Source: Tumebacillus lacus (GTDB lineage: Bacteria; Bacillota; Bacilli; Tumebacillales; Tumebacillaceae). Taken from it: a stretch of DNA of 64,000 nt. The position numbers were made by a program, and so were the translations under genes. The stretch's first letter is position 1, and every line of letters starts with the position of its first letter. The notes beneath the pieces were generated by a model. That model was not told where the DNA came from, did no database searches, and saw only the letters and a program-made list of their open reading frames with translations. Location: NCBI RefSeq assembly GCF_026410385.1, contig NZ_JAPMLT010000003.1, positions 124,001 through 188,000 on the forward strand. The letters run 5' to 3'. Of this stretch, positions 59,467-64,000 are shown in pieces.

Positions 59467-61809
59467 CTAGTTGCGGAGCGGTTTGCCTTTGGTCAGCATG
59501 TATTGCATGCGTTGTTGCGAGAGCGGCTCGCCGCACAGCGAGAGGAATGCTTCACGCTCAAGGTCGAGCAGATACTGCTCGGTGACTTCGGTGCCTGCGG
59601 TGACGCGACCGCCGGTGATGACCGATGCGATCTTCTCCGCGATCTTCACATCGTGGTCGGATGCGTAGCCGCTTTCTTTGAGGGTCAAAGCGCCAAACTT
59701 CAGCAGAGCAAAGCCCGTTTCGCCGACGACTTTGATCTTCTTTTGGATCGGCGCGACGTAGTTGTCGGCCATCGACAAGACCGCTTGCTTCGCGTCGTGA
59801 AGCAGGAAGTCTTGGTTTACGGTCATCGAGTCGGAGCGGCGCAGGTAGCCGAGCTTTTGCGCGTCGCGGAACGAGGTGCCGACCTTCGCCATCGCGATGG
59901 TCTCGAAGGTGCGGGTGACGCCCGCTTGCAGGTCGCCGCCGGCCGGGATGTTTTCGATGTTGCGCAGCAGCAGTTCTTTGTTGCCGCCGCCGCCCGGGAG
60001 CAGACCGACGCCGACTTCGACGAGACCGAGGTAGGTTTCCGCCGCGCCGACCACTTTGTCAGCCGGGAACACGACTTCGGCGCCGCCGCCGAGCGTCAAG
60101 CCGAACGGTGCTGCCACGACCGGTTTGTCGAGATATTTGAGCGCCATCGTCGCGTTTTGGAACTGGCGGACGATGAGGTCGAGGTCTTCCCAGTTGTCGT
60201 CTTGCGCTTCCATCAGGATCATCATCAGGTTGGCACCGACGCAGAAGTTCGGCGCTTGGTTGCCGATGACGAGACCGCGGAAGTTTTTCGAGACTTCTTG
60301 TGCCGCGTAGTTCATCATTTGCACGATGTCCTGACCGATCGCCATGTTGAGGGAGTGGAACTCGAGAGCTGCCACGCCGTCGCCAAGGTCGATCAAAGAC
60401 GCGCCGGTGTTTTTCTTGATCAGCTTGCCTTGCTCTTTGAGCGCCGCCAAGGAGATGTTCTCCTTCTTCTCTTCGATGCCTTTGAACTCACCGCTGAGCG
60501 TGTAGAAGGATTTGTTGCCGATCTCTTCTTCATAGAAGGAGGTCTTGCCGGATGCGAGCAGGTTTTTCACGAATGCCGGAACGGTATCGCCTTCTGCTTC
60601 CATGCGCACCACCGATTTGGCGACACCGATCATGTCCCACAGCTCGAACGGACCGACTTGCCAGTTGAAGCCCCACTTCATCGCCTTGTCGATGTTGACG
60701 ATGTCGTCTGCGATCTCGCCGACTTTGCTCGCGGAGTAGATCAGCGTGCGCTTGAGAACGCTCCAGATAAATTCGCCGGCAGCGTCTTGGCCGTAGACCA
60801 GAGCGCGGACTTTCTCTTTCAACGTCTTTTGCATCTTCGCCGCTTCGAGGGAAGCCGACTTGAGCTTTTGACGCGGGCGGTATTCCAGCGTGTTGTAGTC
60901 GAGGGCGAGGATGTCCTTGCCTACTTTTTTGAAGAACCCGGCTTTGGTCTTGGCACCGAGCATGCCGTTCTCAACCATCTTTTGCATGAAGTCCGGGATG
61001 ACGAACACTTCTTTTTCGGATGCATCATCGACCGAGTTGTACACGTTGTTGGAGACGTGGACAAACGTGTCGAGGCCGACGACGTCCAGCGTGCGGAAGG
61101 TCGCCGATTTCGGACGGCCGAGCACAGGACCGGTCAGCGCATCGACATCGTCGACGCCAAGGCCGCGCTCGATCATCTCTTGCACGGTGACCATCAGGCC
61201 GTACGTGCCGATGCGGTTGGCGATAAAGTTGACGGTGTCCTTCGCGTAGACGACGCCTTTGCCGAGACGTTTTTCCACAAAGTCATCCATAAATGCGAGC
61301 AGTTCGGCATCCGTATCCGGACCCGGGATGATCTCGAGAAGTTTCATATAGCGCGGCGGGTTGAAGAAGTGCGTGCCGAGGAAGTTCTTGCGGAACTCTT
61401 CGCTTCGACCTTCTGCCATCGCCGTGATCGACATGCCAGACGTATTGGAGGAGATGATCGTGCCCGGACGGACCGCTTTCTCCACTTTTTCAAAGACTTG
61501 TTGTTTAACGGCGAGGTTTTCGACGACGACCTCGATCACCCAGTCCACTTCGGCCAGGCGGTGCAGGTCGTCTTCCAAGTTGCCGACTTCGATCAGCGCG
61601 AGGTTGTCGTTGTCGTACAACGGAGCCGGTTTTTGTTTGAGCAGGCCGTCACGGCCGCGTTTTGCATAGAGGTTGCGATCTTGTTCAGGGTCTTTCGGCA
61701 CAATGTCGAGCAGCAAGCTCGGAATCCCGACGTTTGCCAGATGTGCCGCGATGCCGGCACCCATGACGCCTGCACCGAGTACCGCTGCTTTGCGGATCTT
61801 ACGTTCCAT
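59467..61809 (-). CDS. fadN: 3-hydroxyacyl-CoA dehydrogenase/enoyl-CoA hydratase FadN
   Basis: 780 residues. The N-terminal NAD-binding motif is GAGVMGAGIAAHLAN, with AVRPGTIISSNTSG and GTHFFNPPRYMKLLEIIPG; a 3-hydroxyacyl-CoA dehydrogenase C-terminal part follows. The enoyl-CoA hydratase domain lies near the C-terminus (ALEFHSLNMAIGQDIVQMM, then PFGLTLGGGAEVVFPADKVVGAAETYLGLVEVG). It catalyses the two middle steps of beta-oxidation. First gene of the fadNAE operon, behind GGAGGG, with two palindromes in its promoter region. Confidence 0.94.
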   Translation of the reverse strand: MERKIRKAAVLGAGVMGAGIAAHLANVGIPSLLLDIVPKDPEQDRNLYAKRGRDGLLKQKPAPLYDNDNLALIEVGNLEDDLHRLAEVDWVIEVVVENLAVKQQVFEKVEKAVRPGTIISSNTSGMSITAMAEGRSEEFRKNFLGTHFFNPPRYMKLLEIIPGPDTDAELLAFMDDFVEKRLGKGVVYAKDTVNFIANRIGTYGLMVTVQEMIERGLGVDDVDALTGPVLGRPKSATFRTLDVVGLDTFVHVSNNVYNSVDDASEKEVFVIPDFMQKMVENGMLGAKTKAGFFKKVGKDILALDYNTLEYRPRQKLKSASLEAAKMQKTLKEKVRALVYGQDAAGEFIWSVLKRTLIYSASKVGEIADDIVNIDKAMKWGFNWQVGPFELWDMIGVAKSVVRMEAEGDTVPAFVKNLLASGKTSFYEEEIGNKSFYTLSGEFKGIEEKKENISLAALKEQGKLIKKNTGASLIDLGDGVAALEFHSLNMAIGQDIVQMMNYAAQEVSKNFRGLVIGNQAPNFCVGANLMMILMEAQDDNWEDLDLIVRQFQNATMALKYLDKPVVAAPFGLTLGGGAEVVFPADKVVGAAETYLGLVEVGVGLLPGGGGNKELLLRNIENIPAGGDLQAGVTRTFETIAMAKVGTSFRDAQKLGYLRRSDSMTVNQDFLLHDAKQAVLSMADNYVAPIQKKIKVVGETGFALLKFGALTLKESGYASDHDVKIAEKIASVITGGRVTAGTEVTEQYLLDLEREAFLSLCGEPLSQQRMQYMLTKGKPLRN

Positions 61810-61900
61810 CTGCTATGCCCTCCTTCGTCTCGTCCACAGTTACTAAGATGTGTATGGTGCGGACCTTGCCAATATCTCAGTCACGTCAATCCGATCTTCT

Positions 61901-61916
61901 CCAACCAAACGGTTGG
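61901..61916 (-). promoter_or_regulatory. Candidate fad operator, site 1
   Basis: CCAACC-AAAC-GGTTGG, a perfect 6-bp-armed inverted repeat about 90 bases upstream of fadN, in the position expected for a TetR/FadR-type repressor site. Confidence 0.55.
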
Positions 61917-61936
61917 TCGATGGACAACACAACATT

Positions 61937-61948
61937 GACTGTTCAGTC
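61937..61948 (-). promoter_or_regulatory. Candidate fad operator, site 2
   Basis: GACTG-TT-CAGTC, a perfect 5-bp-armed palindrome. Its layout (GA..G-NN-C..TC) resembles the inner palindrome upstream of the TetR-icmF operon and FadR-type boxes. The shared design suggests joint acyl-CoA-dependent control. Confidence 0.5.
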
Positions 61949-62128
61949 TAAACTTCTAATACATGATATTCTGCAAGCAAAAAAAAAATCCTCCTGCTCT
62001 TTCGATTTTTTCTGACATTCTGCCTCTTTTTTTCGAAATGGGGGCATTGGTAGGTTTATAGTCTTCCAGAACTGGCAAGTCTAGTGGCAGAGAGCTACAG
62101 AAACTACCAGTTGCGGAGGTTGAGAGAT

Positions 62129-62878
62129 ATGAACGTGAACAAAATGATGACTCTGTTCTTCAGCTTGATCCTGGCACTGACTTTTACTTCGACGGGAGCG
62201 ATGGCCGCTCCGGCGAGCACGATCGGATTCTTTACGGTCGGTGAGGCGGATACGGGCGTGTTTTACGGGCCGATGTTGCCGGCGGTCGAGACGACGATCC
62301 TGAAACAACCGTTGCCGGCGCGCAGCGGAAGCGAGAATCTGCTGGGCAATCTGTTAACGATGGTGCCGGCGACTCTCCCCTATCAAGTGCAGGCCGGCGA
62401 TTCGTTGTATGTGATCGCGGCGAAGTTTGGGACGGATATTGCGACGTTGCAGCAGATGAACAACATTCAGGATGCTGCTTTTCTGAAGATTGGGCAGGAG
62501 TTGGCGATTCCGAATCAGGAGAAGAAACAGATTGATTCCGGGCATAAGATTAAGAAGATCCTGTCGGCTGATTTGACGGCGTATACGGCGGGGCCGGAGT
62601 CGACCGGCAAAAGTCCGGGGCATCCGGCGTACGGGATCACGGCCAGCGGGGCGTATGTAAAGGACCATCATACGATTGCGGTCGATCCGCGGGTGATTCC
62701 GATGGGGACGAAGGTTTATATTGAAGGAATCGGGATTCGGGTCGCGGAGGATACGGGCGGTGCGATTAAAGGGAATCGGATCGATGTGTATATGAGCGAT
62801 TTGAATGCAGCGATTCAGTTTGGGTATAAGCGGGATATTAAGGTGTATGTGTTGGAGGAGGAAGAAGTAACTGCATAG
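62129..62878 (+). CDS. Secreted LysM + 3D-domain cell-wall protein (YocH-like)
   Basis: 249 residues from ATG 62129 (MNVNKMMTLF), behind GCGGAGG. A signal peptide ends near AMAAPA. One LysM domain is at about 95-140 (YQVQAGDSLYVIAAKFGTD). A C-terminal 3D domain (about 160-245) has DLTAYTAGPESTGKSPGHPAYGITASG and the conserved Asp triad VAVDPRVIPMGTKVYIEG, AEDTGGAIKGNRIDVYM. 3D-domain proteins act as lytic transglycosylase-like or stationary-phase survival hydrolases (YocH, Rpf-like). Ends before the G-rich repeat region. Confidence 0.9.
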   Translation: MNVNKMMTLFFSLILALTFTSTGAMAAPASTIGFFTVGEADTGVFYGPMLPAVETTILKQPLPARSGSENLLGNLLTMVPATLPYQVQAGDSLYVIAAKFGTDIATLQQMNNIQDAAFLKIGQELAIPNQEKKQIDSGHKIKKILSADLTAYTAGPESTGKSPGHPAYGITASGAYVKDHHTIAVDPRVIPMGTKVYIEGIGIRVAEDTGGAIKGNRIDVYMSDLNAAIQFGYKRDIKVYVLEEEEVTA

Positions 62879-62950
62879 AGGGGCCGGGAGGCGGGGGATG
62901 GGTTGGTTGTCCTTCGTCTTTTGGGCGGTATTTTATAGAAGGAAGTCGGT

Positions 62951-63007
62951 GAGTTGGGGGCTGAGGGCTGGGTGGTGGGAAGTGCGGGGGTATTGCCTGC
63001 GGGTTCA
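62951..63007. repeat. Direct repeat copy 1 (~57 bp)
   Basis: Copy 1 of a 79-bp-spaced direct repeat. The last 43 bases (62965-63007, ending GGGTATTGCCTGCGGGTTCA) differ from copy 2 (63044-63086) at one position; the first 14 bases are less well kept. Confidence 0.85.
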
Positions 63008-63029
63008 TGCGATAGGCTCCTGCTTCGGT

Positions 63030-63086
63030 GGGTTGAGGGCTGTGGGCCGGGTGGTGGGAAGTGCGGGGGTATTGCCTGCGGGTTCA
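63030..63086. repeat. Direct repeat copy 2 (~57 bp)
   Basis: Copy 2, ending GGGTATTGCCTGCGGGTTCA. The downstream sequence enters the hairpin at 63088. Confidence 0.85.
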
Positions 63087-63087
63087 C

Positions 63088-63141
63088 GTGAAAGGCCCCT
63101 CCTTTTGATTAGGTTTTTGATGGTGAGGAGGGGCCTTTCAA
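63088..63141. terminator. Long hairpin, probable terminator
   Basis: GTGAAAGGCCCCTCC pairs with GGAGGGGCCTTTCAATTTCAC (with a small mismatch/bulge) around about 24 bases. It follows the LysM-3D gene and the repeats and is the likely transcript end of that unit. Confidence 0.7.
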
Positions 63142-63263
63142 TTTCACCTCTCCGGCATTACCCCCACCCTTCCATCGCTGACTGGCATCCAACGTTGAAG
63201 TTCAAGGGCAAGGGCAAGGGCTTTTTGCTTGTGCCCGCGTTGGGTGTTTGACGTTGGCTGGGT

Positions 63264-63321
63264 GGGTGGGGATATGCTGGAGAGGGGCCCACGACGGGAA
63301 CCCGGAAGCATGTCCCCACCC
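63264..63321. repeat. GC-rich inverted repeat
   Basis: GGGTGGGGATATGCT (63264-63278) faces AGCATGTCCCCACCC (63307-63321), nine perfect base pairs at the base with one mismatch zone. It has no T-run and is of unknown function. Confidence 0.6.
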
Positions 63322-63346
63322 GCCCCTACTACTCAACCCCCTACAA

Positions 63347-63369
63347 ACAAAAAGAGGCCTCTCGGCCTC
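63347..63369 (-). terminator. Terminator of the final membrane protein gene
   Basis: On the minus strand GAGGCC-GAGA-GGCCTC is followed by TTTTTG, 39 bases after the stop at 63408. Confidence 0.7.
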
Positions 63370-63407
63370 AACCCACCCTTCGACATTTTCCCGGGCAATA
63401 ATCGTAT

Positions 63408-63932
63408 TCACGCACTCCGTGTCGACTCGCCCTCTCTTTCGCCACCACCAACACTAACACCTTCACCAACCAAACTCACTTTCGCAACAAACACTTCATG
63501 CGCCAACACGCGCACTCTCTTTCCTTTTTCCACATCGGTCATCAAACGACCCGGGCAATACAGCCGAACTTTCTCTGCACCCTGTACCAACGTGATCTGA
63601 TACATCAACCCGATATACGGCATCTCTACCCGGCTGACCGTTTCGACCGCCCCGGTGTACAGGTCCATCTCTTCCGGCTTCTCTTCCAATTTTGCTACAG
63701 CAGCAAAATACATCGCCACCAACATCGTATTCGTATACGCCATCGTATTGAAAACGATCACCGCTATGCCAACACCGACAGCAATCCCCATTGCCATCCA
63801 GCGTACTTGTTCACCCATGATCAGCTGCCACACGACAGTCGCCACCACCGCCAACAAAACGGTCGCAGCCACTCCAATCGTCTTTCGCAATCGATCTCTT
63901 TTACCTTGCCATACCACTGCATGTTCTTTCAC
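63408..63932 (-). CDS. Two-helix membrane protein, unknown
   Basis: 174 residues from GTG 63932, behind GGGAGGAG. Two hydrophobic segments are visible: TIGVAATVLLAVVATVVWQL and WMAMGIAVGVGIAVIVFNTM. The cytosolic part contains AAVAKLEEKPEEMDLYTGAVETVSRVEMPYIGLMYQITLVQG, which has the strand pattern of a small beta domain, then LYCPGRLMTDVEKGKRVRVL. The C-terminal tail is Gly/Glu-rich. I do not recognise the family. Cut from any upstream partner by the window edge. Confidence 0.72.
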   Translation of the reverse strand: MKEHAVVWQGKRDRLRKTIGVAATVLLAVVATVVWQLIMGEQVRWMAMGIAVGVGIAVIVFNTMAYTNTMLVAMYFAAVAKLEEKPEEMDLYTGAVETVSRVEMPYIGLMYQITLVQGAEKVRLYCPGRLMTDVEKGKRVRVLAHEVFVAKVSLVGEGVSVGGGEREGESTRSA

Positions 63933-64000
63933 TCCATCACTCCTCCCTTTTTACCCGTCTACATAGTAACAGTTACTGACCATTATGCCATCCCCTCTGC

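Larger units (their letters stand above)
61810..62128. other. Regulatory gap upstream of fadN
   Basis: 319 bases without a gene. It contains the fadN promoter area with two palindromic sites, then an A-run and AT-rich DNA. On the plus strand an AACTGG...CCAGTT inverted pair (about 62068-62112) lies in the short leader of the next gene. Confidence 0.6.
62879..63407. other. 529-bp G-rich non-coding region with repeats and hairpins
   Basis: No credible gene. It holds two direct repeats (62951-63007 and 63030-63086), a strong hairpin at 63088-63141, a large GC-rich inverted repeat at 63264-63321 and a small terminator at 63347-63369. The plus strand is unusually G-rich with GGG tracts. Confidence 0.7.

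Overview
The window reads as an ordinary chromosomal stretch of a spore-forming Bacillota, most likely an Alicyclobacillaceae/Tumebacillus-like member. Reasons: fairly high GC, strong GGAGG-type ribosome sites, an RsbR-RsbS-RsbT-RsbX stressosome set, YhcN/YlaJ-type spore lipoproteins, a YmfF/YmfH protease pair, a fadN-fadA-fadE operon, fused isobutyryl-CoA mutase (IcmF) and a queD-queE-queC operon. This placement is inference; no rRNA, tRNA or other taxonomic marker is present. I found no phage, insertion sequence or CRISPR array.

Layout. 0-4.3 kb: partial free-methionine-sulfoxide reductase, tcdA, a tandem repeat ending in a terminator, and a NatA/NatB-type ABC exporter. 4.3-10 kb: a tyrosine-recombinase-like protein that has lost its catalytic tyrosine, queDEC, a coiled-coil protein, an SLC13/TrkA-C permease and a GNAT acetyltransferase. 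10.2-11.3 kb: glutathione peroxidase plus OhrR. 11.3-14.3 kb: a minus-strand operon of a HemN-like radical SAM enzyme, an MFS exporter and four minigenes for 9-10 residue peptides (three MREW[IV]-type peptides and MRKDWLVVV), closed by a terminator. This is the most novel-looking part of the window. 14.4-25 kb: the M16 protease pair, small proteins, NADH dehydrogenase 2 with a Rex-like box, a CYTH protein, a LysM-CAP protein, a LysR regulator, tatA, a spore lipoprotein and an amino acid permease.

25-33 kb: rsbRSTX (rsbX apparently starts at ATT), DUF1294, a phosphosugar isomerase, an HD-GYP phosphodiesterase, a LOR/SDH-family protein, a lipoprotein and a Yip1 protein. 33-36.5 kb: two overlapping CobW metallochaperone genes behind a near-perfect Zur box, and a DUF4309 lipoprotein. 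36.5-46.6 kb: a TetR regulator with icmF, a 14-bp minisatellite, several small conserved proteins, 6-phosphogluconate dehydrogenase, a Gly/Thr/Asn-rich lipoprotein and an alpha/beta hydrolase. 46.7-51.3 kb: the complete branched-chain amino acid ABC transporter (livK-H-M-G-F in transcription order). 51.6-64 kb: a MenA-type prenyltransferase, a PAP2 phosphatase, phenylacetate-CoA ligase, a membrane-anchored Pro/Thr-rich protein, the fadNAE beta-oxidation operon with palindromic operators, a LysM-3D cell-wall protein, a G-rich direct repeat and a membrane protein.

Functional themes: acyl-CoA and branched-chain catabolism (icmF, fadNAE, liv, paaK); redox and metal stress sensing (OhrR/GPx, Rex/ndh, Zur/CobW, stressosome); cell envelope and sporulation lipoproteins; and the putative tiny-peptide radical SAM system.
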